Part shown: positions 17,551-26,314 of the stretch, piece by piece
Layout of the letters: each line of letters begins with the position of its first letter
Numbering within the stretch: the first letter of the stretch is position 1
Source of the DNA: Rhizobium sp. 9140
GTDB taxonomy: Bacteria; Pseudomonadota; Alphaproteobacteria; Rhizobiales; Rhizobiaceae
Length of the DNA stretch: 64,000 nt
Assembly (NCBI RefSeq): GCF_900067135.1
Contig: NZ_FJUR01000002.1
Span: 1-64,000, forward strand
Direction of reading: 5' to 3'
Made by a program: the position numbers and the translations under genes
The notes under the pieces: model-generated
Database searches by the model: none
What the model was told of the DNA's origin: nothing
The model's input: the letters and a program-made list of their open reading frames with translations, nothing else

Positions 17551-18141
17551 TTAGCGGCAGGTCTTCCACTGCAGCTGATAGACGATGGCGGCCTTCACGT
17601 CCTGCGTATCGACAGTCGACATGGCTTCCTGCCCACGCGTCGTGTTGACGCGGATGCTCGAGTTGGTCCGCAGGTTGACGTCTTCGCCGCAGGCCGACCA
17701 GATCATGGAATCCGCCACGATCTTGTTGGAGATCAGGTAATCCTGTTCACTTGGGCCGGAGAAAGTCTTGACGAAGGTCGGTCCGCGCGTTCCCGCGAAG
17801 AAGTATTCGACGTTGAACTGAGAGCGGGCGCCACGCGGCAGCTGGTTGAAGCCGCGATAATCGACCGCGAGAACCGACACGCTGCGGCCCTGGGGCACGT
17901 GAACCGGGATGGCCACGTTGCAGGTCTTGCGATCCATGTTCTTGCCCGTATCACCGCCGGCCTGGACGATGTAGTTGTCGAACAGCAGGCTCAGCGCCTT
18001 GCCGTCCGGACTGATCGTGGCGGAGACGCTGTCCGACGGGCACCCGCTACCGCCATAGCCGGGTACGCCGAGGGAAATGTCGTCGGCATAGGCCGCGGAC
18101 GAGATGAACAGCGACGCCAGCAGGAGACCAAATCTCTTCAT
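17551..18141 (-). CDS. DUF4360-family secreted protein
   Basis: A 196-residue protein with a clear signal peptide (MKRFGLLLASLFISSAAYA). The mature part follows the DUF4360 pattern: GCPSDSVSATISPDGKALSL, LLFDNYIVQAGG, CNVAIPVHVPQG, VLAVDYRGF, YFFAGTRGP, WSACG and a terminal LQWKTC. Two cysteine pairs suggest disulfides. The family is found in secreted proteins of fungi and bacteria and has no settled function. GAGGAAG lies upstream of ATG 18141. The next gene on this strand carries a divergent copy of the same domain attached to a barrel, so the two probably work together. Confidence 0.8.
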   Translation of the reverse strand: MKRFGLLLASLFISSAAYADDISLGVPGYGGSGCPSDSVSATISPDGKALSLLFDNYIVQAGGDTGKNMDRKTCNVAIPVHVPQGRSVSVLAVDYRGFNQLPRGARSQFNVEYFFAGTRGPTFVKTFSGPSEQDYLISNKIVADSMIWSACGEDVNLRTNSSIRVNTTRGQEAMSTVDTQDVKAAIVYQLQWKTCR

Positions 18142-18394
18142 TGAACTTCCTCGTTTGGTAGGTGAGCATCAAGCCCTGGCAGGAAAATAGGTGTGCCAAT
18201 ATGAACCGTGGCTGAGCAATCCGTTCGGCTGCAATTCACATCGGAAGGCGCTAGAAGTAGAGCGGCGTGATTAAGAGAGCTTTAATAAAACGCGGTCGAA
18301 ACCGCGCCATTTAATGGCAGCATCGTGGCTGTCGTCGCGCGCCGTGCCGGAAGCACCAGCTTACGGGGGAGACGACGATAAGGAAGGAAATGCA

Positions 18395-18628
18395 ATGAGG
18401 CGACGGTCTCTCGCACCGAAGGCGGTGATCCTCTTGGGGACGGCTACCCTGCTTTGGGGGTGCTCGACACCGCAACCCCCGACCGAAGTTTCGCCACGAC
18501 CGGCAAGCTCGTCGCAGGCTCTGCTGGACCACCAGCGCAAGCAGGCGATCCGTGCCCGGGAAGGCGGCTACGAACGGCTTTATCGCCCTCGAGTCTGCCG
18601 CTCGAACATCGGTGCCTGCGCCCGCTGA
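18395..18628 (+). CDS. Small lipoprotein, unknown function
   Basis: A 77-residue protein starting MRRRSLAPKAVILLGTATLL with lipobox LLWGC at about residues 20-24, then a Pro/Ser-rich spacer and a basic C-terminus (YERLYRPRVCRSNIGACAR) with two further cysteines. AAGGAAGGAAA lies just before ATG 18395, so I reject the longer start at 18314. Basic N-terminus plus lipobox predicts a mature membrane lipoprotein of about 54 residues. It is divergent from the DUF4360 gene. I do not recognise a family. Confidence 0.65.
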   Translation: MRRRSLAPKAVILLGTATLLWGCSTPQPPTEVSPRPASSSQALLDHQRKQAIRAREGGYERLYRPRVCRSNIGACAR

Positions 18629-19566
18629 CGTTCGAGGTTTCTACCGAACGACGGCGAGCGAAGCTCGTCAGTCTCCGCATCCTTTCCGCACGCCTTGCAT
18701 GCCCAGGAGCCAAAGCCCATCACCTCGTCGGCCGTAACGACCGGCGGCATGGACCGACGCGAGGTAATCTCGCAATATCGCACGCGCCGATGTGGTAACC
18801 CCTAAAAGGTGTGCGTTGCACTCGAGCTTGCTGCATTGCACCTTATATGCAGAGAAGCTGACATTTCGAGCATGTTCTCTGGTAGGAAGCGACGCCGTAA
18901 AGTTCTCAACATGATGCGCCACACGCCTAGTCAATGAAGAGATCACCCTTCCGGTGAATGACGGGCCGCCGGCGCGATCAGGAGCGCACAGATCAGCGTT
19001 GTCCGTGGCCCACGCTCCTTTTCGAATGCCGCCGCCCGATACCGCACATAGTGGTTGTCGCCGTCGCCTTGAGCCTCGTCCGCTCTGGCGGGCGAGGCTG
19101 GTGGTCGTTCTTTCGCAATACTCTGCACGAACCAAGGGGGGTCGGTCGATCGGTGGCGACCTCTTTCGGCGGATGATCTCGCGCCTCGTATGCGATACTC
19201 TGCCGTCTAGCAGACCGGGATCGTGTCGCCCGTGCGGGATGAGCGGATAAATCCCTAAATTTGGTATTTTTTTATGAATCATGTCTTCACAATAGGTAAA
19301 CAATATACGATATTCTAATTCTGCAACTGGAGGCATCTCATTCCGGTTATCTCGTTGCCGATACGTTGTCGGAGGGAAGTGACAGATCTGAGGCGCGGCT
19401 CGCCCGAAGAACCGCCGAGCTGGTCTTACGCCCGCGTGACGTACACGTCTGCTCATCTTACGCGACACAACGAGCCCGGTTCGCCGAACAGAACGTCATT
19501 TTGACGACAAGCCGATCATGCGGGAAAAAGCCGAGCGTCAGAAGCATTCGGCGCCAACATTTCGAG
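18629..19566. other. 0.9-kb stretch without a convincing gene
   Basis: Open frames exist on both strands, but none has a ribosome site, a recognisable domain or natural amino-acid composition. The part from about 19240 to 19330 is strongly AT-rich and likely contains the promoter for the downstream AraC gene. The base composition is uneven and could reflect a decayed insertion, but I find no transposase remnant. Confidence 0.4.
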
Positions 19567-20583
19567 ATGGAAGTGTATAGGAACATAGGCATATTCAACG
19601 AACAGGACCATGGCCCAAGTTCGCCCGAAGGAAATTCCCAGAAGCTTCCCTCGCTCACCTTTTCGGGAGGCGCAGTGTCCGTGTCGGGATATCGACTGGA
19701 TATCGATGACATCCTGATAGAAAGTCACAGCCTCCGGGGCCGGCTCGAGATCACGGCCCATCCGCAATCCGAGAGAAAGATATTCCTCTTCTGTTACACC
19801 GACGGCTTCGTGCGGCAGTTGCCGAGTGGCGCGGCGGAGGCCCATAGCATGGTTGCGCTACCGGCAGGGCAGCCGGAGACGCTGTGGCTCGGCGATCATT
19901 GCGAATATGTGTCGGTCAGCATTCCCACCGCCCTCTTTCAGAAGCGCCTCTCCGTCCTGCTGGACAGACCGGTCGAGCGCAGCCTCGAATTCGTAAGCTT
20001 TCCGGACGGGGATCTCGAGAGCCTGGATATTCTGCGAGACCAGTTGCAGGTTCTGCCGGCCCAGCCGATCCTGAGGACGAAAACGCTTCTCGCCTCGCGC
20101 AACGAGAGCCTGAGAAACTTGCTTGTCGATTGTTTTCTCCAGCTTTTTCCCAACAATTACCTGGCCGTGTTGAGCGACGACCTGCCGACGGTCGCGCCGC
20201 GGCACGTCAAGCGGGCGCTGAGCCACATTCATGGAAACCCCCACCGCCATATCGCGCCGCAAGTGCTCGCAGACCTCAGCTCCGTCAGCAAACGCACGCT
20301 CCAATACGCATTCCAGTCCGTCACCGGACAGACCATCACGGACTACCAGCGGCTTCTTCGCCTAGGCCGGGCTCATGAGATGGTCATTTCACAGGTCGAG
20401 ATTCCCCTGAAGGCGGTTGCTGACATCTGGGGTTTCGGATCTTATGCAGCCTTCGGCCAGAGCTTCAAGAAGGCATTCGGCCTTTCTCCTGCCGAGGCGC
20501 GCCGCGCCCGGGAGCATAGCGGGAAGGTTTCTCCCCGCGAACAATCGGCTTCGGGTACGATCCTTCCCGAAGGCAAGCGATAG
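19567..20583 (+). CDS. AraC-family transcriptional regulator
   Basis: About 338 residues from ATG 19567 (MEVYRNIGIFNEQD). The N-terminal 200 residues look like an AraC-binding-type sensor (FCYTDGFVRQLP, MVALPAGQPETLW). The C-terminal 100 residues hold two helix-turn-helix units (IAPQVLADLSSVSKRTLQYA and LKAVADIWGFGSYAAFGQSF, then KKAFGLSPAEARR). The frame is open to 19366, but the upstream part is not protein-like. It stands just before the chemosensory genes on the same strand, with a 275-base gap. Whether it regulates them is unknown. Confidence 0.8.
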   Translation: MEVYRNIGIFNEQDHGPSSPEGNSQKLPSLTFSGGAVSVSGYRLDIDDILIESHSLRGRLEITAHPQSERKIFLFCYTDGFVRQLPSGAAEAHSMVALPAGQPETLWLGDHCEYVSVSIPTALFQKRLSVLLDRPVERSLEFVSFPDGDLESLDILRDQLQVLPAQPILRTKTLLASRNESLRNLLVDCFLQLFPNNYLAVLSDDLPTVAPRHVKRALSHIHGNPHRHIAPQVLADLSSVSKRTLQYAFQSVTGQTITDYQRLLRLGRAHEMVISQVEIPLKAVADIWGFGSYAAFGQSFKKAFGLSPAEARRAREHSGKVSPREQSASGTILPEGKR

Positions 20584-20858
20584 CGCATTCTTCGCTCAAG
20601 GCGGTGCGCCTGTGCCTTGCCGAACCGACGGTTGCGCGCGGGAAGTGCATCCGTCCCTTGCCCATGCGCAACAATACATCGCAAGTGCAGGAAACCATTC
20701 CGCATCCTGCAAATATAAGCAATCATCAATCATTGAAACGCATCACTGACTCCATTCGCCGGCGGTTGTGCCGGTTGGCACGGTGCCGCCTTGCATCTCT
20801 GTACATGCAGCAGAGCCACGGTCCCGTGCTCGAAGACGAGACCGATGAGGAAACGACG
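20584..20858. other. Leader of the CheY-like gene
   Basis: 275 bases between the AraC gene and the CheY-like gene, holding GC-rich inverted sequences around 20757-20793 (CCGGCGGTTGTGCCGG and GGCACGGTGCC). No gene is seen. It is probably the promoter region of the receiver gene. Confidence 0.35.
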
Positions 20859-21227
20859 ATGAAGCCTATTCTGCTTGTGGACGATTCAACCACGATGCTT
20901 GCAAGCCTTTCCAGCATTCTGACAAAGGCAGGCCTTGCCTTTAAAACAGCGGCGCATGGTCAGGAGGCGATCGACAGCGTCACGCGCGGGCTGGCACCTT
21001 CGCTGGTCATCACCGATTACCACATGCCGGGCATGCATGGCGTCGAGCTCATCTCCCGGCTGCGGAAGCTTCCCACGACCCGGTTCACGCCCATGCTCGT
21101 TCTGACGACGGACTCGCAACAGGACAAACGCGCGGCTGCAAAGGCAGCGGGCGCGACCGGCTGGCTTGTGAAACCGGTCGATCCGGCAGCGCTGCTGCAG
21201 GTTGTTCGCCAGGTCATGGTTACCTGA
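20859..21227 (+). CDS. CheY-like single-domain response regulator
   Basis: A 122-residue receiver: acidic pair VDD at residues 7-9, phospho-acceptor Asp53 in LVITDYHMPGMHG, the Thr switch in LVLTTDS, and Lys in LVKPVDP. GAGGAA lies before ATG 20859; the frame is open further upstream but is not protein-like there. No output domain, so it acts by protein contact, either on a motor or as a phosphate sink. Located 51 bases before a receptor-like gene, and about 8 kb upstream of a second cheY within the main operon. Confidence 0.9.
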   Translation: MKPILLVDDSTTMLASLSSILTKAGLAFKTAAHGQEAIDSVTRGLAPSLVITDYHMPGMHGVELISRLRKLPTTRFTPMLVLTTDSQQDKRAAAKAAGATGWLVKPVDPAALLQVVRQVMVT

Positions 21228-21277
21228 GGCAGCACATTGTCCCGTCGCCGCGTCCACGCCAGCCGGAAGTCTCCAGA

Positions 21278-22600
21278 ATGAAGCTTTTACGATCAAAACG
21301 CAGAACGGTGGCTCTCGCAGCGCTTGCAGGGATATTTGCGGCTTGCGGGATGCTGTTTCCGCAGACGCCTCTTCCGCTGCTGGTCTTCACCATCGGAGCC
21401 CTTCTCGTGGCGGCGTTCCGTACAGGGCAGATCGTCGGAGGCCGCACGGCCCGGGCGAACCGGAGCGCCGATGCTGCTTTCGCAATCGATCAGGACAGCA
21501 GCGCCGAAAGCGTGGAGGCGACGATGCGTCTCGCGCTGGAGCAGGACGATCGCGCCGGCAATGTGATCGATTTCCAAACCGTGGTCGCAGAAAGAAGCGG
21601 CATCGCGGAACCGTTGGCGGACGACATGGATCGGATCGTCGCACAACTCGGTGAATATCCTGCTTATGTCGATCTCCTGAAGCGTCAGCTTCATTCCGTC
21701 ACGACCGTGAGTCAGGATGCCGCGGAAAGCCTCCTGAAAAGCCTCCTCGACGTCGATCAGCGCGTCACCACGCTCATGGGTTTCCTGCAGAGTGCTGGTT
21801 CAAGCGATAGTTCGGAGCGCATTCTTGGACGTATCGAGGATCAGCTGTCCGGCTGTCGGCAGCATCTCGTCAACCTGGGAGACGAACAGAAACAGTCCTC
21901 ACTGGATGCCGTCGCTTTCCAGTCCAAGCTGGCGGCAGAAACCGATAGCGTTCTCCAGGTCCTCGACGGCGTGCAGCAGATTGCGCGACAGACGACGATG
22001 TTGTCCCTCAACGTCTCGATCGAGGCTGCGCGTGTCGGCGATCTGGGCAAGGGCTTTGCGGTCATCGCCCATGAAATCCGTTCGCTCGCAGGCGAGGTTC
22101 AGCATCTCGCCGACAACGTCCATGAGCGGGTCTCCGGGCTGATATCGTCCGTCGGTGCAGATCTGAGGGAGCAGTCGCAGAAGCGGCAGGATACCGAGAC
22201 GCTCGCCATGGGCAAGGTCACGGACGCGCTGGGTCTCCTAACCACCAATCTGGTCCTGCTTCTGCAGCATCAGCGCGAAGTCCTTGGCCGTGTGAAGGCC
22301 GAGAACGAGGACATCGCCCAGCCGATCATGGCGATGATGGGCAGCATCCAGTTTCAGGATATCGTGCGCCAGCAGATCGAGCAGATTACGTCGATGGCTC
22401 AGGAGGTCGAGACGCATGTCGGCGAAATGCGTGACGGTCTGGCAACACCGTCCACCATCCAGCAGATCGAGATGCTGACCGAAAGGCTCGACAGGCTTTC
22501 CTCGTCCTATGTCATGCGCGAGCAGCGCGATATCCACAGCGCGGTGCTTGGACATGGCGGGTCAGCCGCTGCCGCCGTCGTCAGCATCGAGCTTTTCTGA
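21278..22600 (+). CDS. Membrane-anchored receptor-like protein with short MCP signalling domain
   Basis: A 440-residue protein with two closely spaced membrane helices (about residues 10-28 and 31-48), so almost no periplasmic sensor. A cytoplasmic helical region follows, with a degenerate MCP hairpin tip (QQIARQTTMLSLNVSIEAAR and GDLGKGFAVIAHEIRSLA). A later segment, MGSIQFQDIVRQQIEQI, is a motif also seen in CheZ-like and truncated-MCP proteins. It probably senses an internal or membrane state, and could act as a scaffold or phosphatase-like partner rather than a ligand receptor. It starts 50 bases after the CheY-like gene, with GGAAG ahead of the ATG. Confidence 0.75.
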   Translation: MKLLRSKRRTVALAALAGIFAACGMLFPQTPLPLLVFTIGALLVAAFRTGQIVGGRTARANRSADAAFAIDQDSSAESVEATMRLALEQDDRAGNVIDFQTVVAERSGIAEPLADDMDRIVAQLGEYPAYVDLLKRQLHSVTTVSQDAAESLLKSLLDVDQRVTTLMGFLQSAGSSDSSERILGRIEDQLSGCRQHLVNLGDEQKQSSLDAVAFQSKLAAETDSVLQVLDGVQQIARQTTMLSLNVSIEAARVGDLGKGFAVIAHEIRSLAGEVQHLADNVHERVSGLISSVGADLREQSQKRQDTETLAMGKVTDALGLLTTNLVLLLQHQREVLGRVKAENEDIAQPIMAMMGSIQFQDIVRQQIEQITSMAQEVETHVGEMRDGLATPSTIQQIEMLTERLDRLSSSYVMREQRDIHSAVLGHGGSAAAAVVSIELF

Positions 22601-22817
22601 TGTCAGAACGCCGTTTTTCTGGGTCGTTCCCGCATCCGTCTAGAGGGCGCACGAGCCTGGGAAAGGGTTGCGCTGTATTGCTCAGGTGAACATCTATTGC
22701 CGGAGCGCAATATAAGAGCCCACTCAATCAGTCAAAGGACAGAAATCCAATCTCGCACAAGCTCTAATGGAAAACCTTCGCCTGCCTTTCATAGGTTTAC
22801 CCCCGGCGGAGACATTG
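22601..22817. promoter_or_regulatory. Probable promoter region of the main chemosensory operon
   Basis: About 217 bases before the soluble receptor. It contains a separated inverted repeat, TTGCGCT near 22666 and AGCGCAA near 22704, in AT-richer sequence, the only sizeable gap before ten tightly packed genes. I cannot assign -35/-10 elements. Confidence 0.4.
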
Positions 22818-24749
22818 ATGACCCTCGTTAAGAAATACCAGAAGCAGATCAGCGACGCGATGGCCGGCCCGGTGCCGACGCGTGCCGGCAGCGCGTCCAC
22901 CTCCCGCGATGCCGACCATCAGCGCAAGCGCGCCCGCACCCTCGCCAAGCAGCAGCAGGCTGCAGAGCGCATCGCAGCGGCCACGGCCGAGATCGCAGCG
23001 GGCATCAATGAAGCCGCGTCGGCTGCAGAAGAACTGAAGCGCGCTTCCGACCAGATCGCAGCGGGCGCCACGGAGGCTTCCAATGCGGCCCAAGAGTCGC
23101 TCATCGCCTGCCGCCAGATGGGTGACTCGATTACCCGCCAGCTGCGCGCCTCCGAAGTCGGCCAGACAAAGATGGAAAGCACGCAGGCGACCGTCCTGCG
23201 GACGAGCAACGAAGTTGGTGCGCTGATCGCGAACGTCGGCGTCGCTGCTTCGCGCCAGAAGGCCTCCGTCGAGCTGATCGCCGAACTTGAAAAGCAGGCG
23301 GCCAACATCGGCGATATTGTCAAGGCCGTCGGCCGCATCGCCGACCAGACCAACCTTCTCGCTCTCAACGCTGCCATCGAGGCCGCCCGTGCCGGCAAGC
23401 ACGGCAAGGGCTTCGCGGTCGTCGCAGACGAAGTTCGCACGCTCGCCGAGACATCCGAGAAGTCGGCCAAACAGATCGCCGATCTCGTCGGCCAGATCCA
23501 GGTCGATGTGAAGAGCATTACCACCGGCATCAACGCTTCCGCAGAGGCGATCAACGACGAAATCGAGAAAAGCAAGCTCGTGACCGAGCAACTGGAGCAG
23601 ATCCGGCTCGACGCGATCCAGGTGGTCACCGGCATCCGCGAGATCGCTTCCGGCGCCGTCCAGTCGAACGCAGCGGCCCTTCAGGCTCTTAAAGGTTCCG
23701 AAGAGATCGCGGCCGCAGCCGAAGAACAGTCGGCCGCCGCCGAGGAGTCGGCAAAGTCCGTGCAGGAACAGTCGCAGGCGCTGGCACAGTGCGAGCAGAC
23801 TGCGCAGATCTTGACCGAACTGGCCGAAGACCTGAAGAACTCGACCGATATCTCCAAAAGCTCCGAGGAAATGGCCTCGTCGTCCGAGGAACTGTCGTCT
23901 GCAATCCAGGAAATCAACCGCTCCTCGAGCCAGGTGCAGACCGCACTCGACGAAATCCGCCGTGGCTCTCAGGCCTCGGCTTCGGCGACCGCCGAGTCAG
24001 CGGCTGCCATGGGCCAGATCGAGCGCGGGCTGGAAATCGCGCAAGGCCGCGCGACCGAAAGCGTCGATCGACTCACGGCTATGAAGAACCTGCTGGAACG
24101 TAACAAGACCTCGGTCGATGCGCTCATCGGCGGCATCCAGAACTCCGCCACCTCGATCCGCATCAGCATCGGTCAGGTGAAGGATCTCGCCGTCGTCTCC
24201 CGCCGCATCGACAAGATCGTCGAAGCGATTGCCACCGTCTCGGTCCAGACGAACATGTTGGCCGTCAACGGCTCGATCGAAGCCGCGCGTGCCGGCGAGT
24301 TCGGCAAGGGCTTTGCCGTCGTTGCCACCGACATCCGTAATCTCGCTCGAGATTCCGCCGAGAATGCCGACCGGATCAAGGACCTCGTCAAGGCGGTGCA
24401 GGATCAGATCCATGCCGTGAGCCGCGATCTGGACGAGATGGTCGAAGCCGCTCTTAGCGAGGTCGAAAAAGCCAAGACCACGACGGCGAACCTCTTGTCC
24501 ATCGAAGTCGAAGTTGCCGACGTCCAGAACGGCGCGAGTGAAATCCTCGCCAGCGCCAACGAGATCGCGGCCGCCATCGCACAGACCAAACTGGGAATCG
24601 ATCAGATTTCGGCAGCGGCCCAGCAGTCTGAACGGGCGGCCGACGAAGCATCGACTGCCGCACGCCAGCAGTCGCAGGGTGCGGAGGAACTCGTTCGGGC
24701 TGTAGAGGAAATCGCCTCGCTCGCCGACGAACTTCAGACCGCAGCCTGA
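22818..24749 (+). CDS. Cytoplasmic chemoreceptor with two MCP signalling domains
   Basis: A 643-residue soluble receptor with no membrane helix or signal peptide. Start at 22818 ([10 protein letters not shown]) because GGCGGAGA precedes it. Two separate MCP hairpin tips are visible: [20 protein letters not shown] at about residues 171-211 and [20 protein letters not shown] at about 471-511, each followed by GKGFAVVA. Long Ala/Ser/Glu/Gln coiled-coil arms surround them. Tandem signalling domains in a soluble receptor may let one protein bridge two hexagonal arrays or layers, as reported for some cytoplasmic arrays. First gene of an operon containing its own kinase, adaptation enzymes and ParA-like ATPase. 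The signal it reads is unknown. Confidence 0.9.
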   Translation: MTLVKKYQKQISDAMAGPVPTRAGSASTSRDADHQRKRARTLAKQQQAAERIAAATAEIAAGINEAASAAEELKRASDQIAAGATEASNAAQESLIACRQMGDSITRQLRASEVGQTKMESTQATVLRTSNEVGALIANVGVAASRQKASVELIAELEKQAANIGDIVKAVGRIADQTNLLALNAAIEAARAGKHGKGFAVVADEVRTLAETSEKSAKQIADLVGQIQVDVKSITTGINASAEAINDEIEKSKLVTEQLEQIRLDAIQVVTGIREIASGAVQSNAAALQALKGSEEIAAAAEEQSAAAEESAKSVQEQSQALAQCEQTAQILTELAEDLKNSTDISKSSEEMASSSEELSSAIQEINRSSSQVQTALDEIRRGSQASASATAESAAAMGQIERGLEIAQGRATESVDRLTAMKNLLERNKTSVDALIGGIQNSATSIRISIGQVKDLAVVSRRIDKIVEAIATVSVQTNMLAVNGSIEAARAGEFGKGFAVVATDIRNLARDSAENADRIKDLVKAVQDQIHAVSRDLDEMVEAALSEVEKAKTTTANLLSIEVEVADVQNGASEILASANEIAAAIAQTKLGIDQISAAAQQSERAADEASTAARQQSQGAEELVRAVEEIASLADELQTAA

Positions 24750-24761
24750 TCGGATCGCACG

Positions 24762-26306
24762 ATGTCATTCGATCAGGTCATTTCGGACATGGAAGACACG
24801 CCCGAGATCGAGACGAACAGCAATCAGTTCGTCACGTTCTCGGTAGAGGGAGAGATTTTCGCAGCGCCCATGGCGCCGGTTCAGGAAATCATCCGCGTGC
24901 CCAACCTGGCGCAGGTCCCCCTTGCGCCTCCCTCACTCCTCGGCCTCGCAAACCTGCGCGGCCGTATCCTCCCGATCGTCAATCTCCGACGGATCTTCGG
25001 GCTGGCGGACATCGAAGACACGGATGCCACACGCGCGCTCGTCATCAATCTCGGGACGCCGCTCGGTTTCGTGGTCGATCGGGTCGCAAGTGTGATCGCT
25101 GTCGATGAGGCCGATATCGAGCCGGCAGCGGCAATCGGCGCGACCGTCGATGCCCGTCTCCTGACCGGTGTCGTCAAGATGCCGAATGGCGAGATCATCA
25201 TGATCCTCGACTTCGCCCAGCTGATCGCCCGGGAATTCGTGGGAACGCCTATGGATGGCCGTATCTCCGACGTCGCTATCGCGGGCGATATTTCGTCTGC
25301 GGCGGGCGACGACGAGGAAGAGATCGATGCTGACGAGATCCAACTCGTCTCCTTCACCGTCGAAGGCCAGGAATATGCGGCGGATATCGCCGCCGTTCAG
25401 GAAATCGTCCAGATGCCGGAACGGGTGGTGGCGATCCCCAACGCGCCTCTGCACGTGCTCGGCCTCATGACCCTGCGGGAAAGGCTTTTGCCGCTTGTGT
25501 CGCTGCGGGTTCTCCTTGGTCTTCCTGAAAAACAGGAGAACGAGGACCAGCGCATCATCGTTCTCGGGCTCGGCGAAGGCCAGGCCGTCGGCGTCGTTGC
25601 CGACAGTGTGGACGAGGTCCTGCGGGTACCGCGCGGTCAGGTCGAAACGCTCCCGGCCATCCTCGCGAGCCGTGGTGGGCTCGAGGAGATATCGGCTGTC
25701 TGCCGTCTGGACGGTGGCAAGCGGCTCGTTTCGATCCTCGATACCGACCGGATGTTCGCCAATGCCGCCATGAAAACCGCGTTGGCCAAGGCAAGCGCGA
25801 TGGAGACGCACATGACCGACGCCGACAGCGACATGGACGATCACGATATCGCGGAGGACGAGGAACAGGTCGTCGTTTTCCGCCTGGGCAGCGAGGAGTT
25901 CGGCGTGCCGATCGCCGCGGTGCACGAGATCGTGCGGATCCCGGAAAGCCTGACGCGGGTTCCCACGGCACCGTCCTTCGTGGAAGGCGTCATCAACCTT
26001 CGCGGCGCCGTTCTCCCGGTCATCGACCAGCGTCGGCGACTGAACCTCGAGGACATCGAGCGGAACGACCGCCAGCGCATCATGGTCTACGCGCTGAACG
26101 GCCGGCGGACCGGCTTCATCGTGGATAGCGTGACGGAGGTTCTGAAAATTCCGCGGAACGCAATCGAACGCTCGCCCCGGCTCTCGTCGGACCAGCACCG
26201 CATCCTCGGACGCGTCGCGAACCTCGAGAAGCAGAAGCGCATGATCATGTTGATGGATCCCGATGCTCTCCTCTCGGAGACGGAACTCGCGGATCTGGAG
26301 GCGTAG
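24762..26306 (+). CDS. cheW: Triple-domain CheW coupling protein
   Basis: A 514-residue chain of three consecutive CheW domains at about residues 22-160, 190-325 and 366-505. Each has the same landmarks: VQEIIRVPNLAQVPLAPPSL with LGLANLRGRILPIVNLR in the first; VQEIVQMPERVVAIPNAP and LRERLLPLVSLR in the second; VHEIVRIPESLTRVPTAPSF and INLRGAVLPVIDQRR in the third. Acidic linkers separate them. Most CheW proteins are single domains, so one molecule could cross-link several receptor trimers and kinases. It starts 12 bases after the tandem receptor, which fits a multivalent scaffold for that receptor. Confidence 0.92.
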   Translation: MSFDQVISDMEDTPEIETNSNQFVTFSVEGEIFAAPMAPVQEIIRVPNLAQVPLAPPSLLGLANLRGRILPIVNLRRIFGLADIEDTDATRALVINLGTPLGFVVDRVASVIAVDEADIEPAAAIGATVDARLLTGVVKMPNGEIIMILDFAQLIAREFVGTPMDGRISDVAIAGDISSAAGDDEEEIDADEIQLVSFTVEGQEYAADIAAVQEIVQMPERVVAIPNAPLHVLGLMTLRERLLPLVSLRVLLGLPEKQENEDQRIIVLGLGEGQAVGVVADSVDEVLRVPRGQVETLPAILASRGGLEEISAVCRLDGGKRLVSILDTDRMFANAAMKTALAKASAMETHMTDADSDMDDHDIAEDEEQVVVFRLGSEEFGVPIAAVHEIVRIPESLTRVPTAPSFVEGVINLRGAVLPVIDQRRRLNLEDIERNDRQRIMVYALNGRRTGFIVDSVTEVLKIPRNAIERSPRLSSDQHRILGRVANLEKQKRMIMLMDPDALLSETELADLEA

Positions 26307-26314
26307 TCGAGCAG

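Noticed and set aside
18580..18750. Minus-strand peptide with a CxxC motif (ACKACGKDAE)
   Set aside because: Looks briefly protein-like but has no ribosome site and overlaps the well-supported lipoprotein gene on the other strand.
18668..19468. Long minus-strand open frame of 266 codons
   Set aside because: Arg/Pro-rich, low-quality composition, no ribosome site, no recognisable motif, and it overlaps the AT-rich promoter-like region. Treated as chance.
20780..20810. Possible sigma-54 promoter (TGGCACG ... TTGCA) before the CheY-like gene
   Set aside because: The two elements are eight bases apart instead of the required four, so the -24/-12 geometry does not fit.
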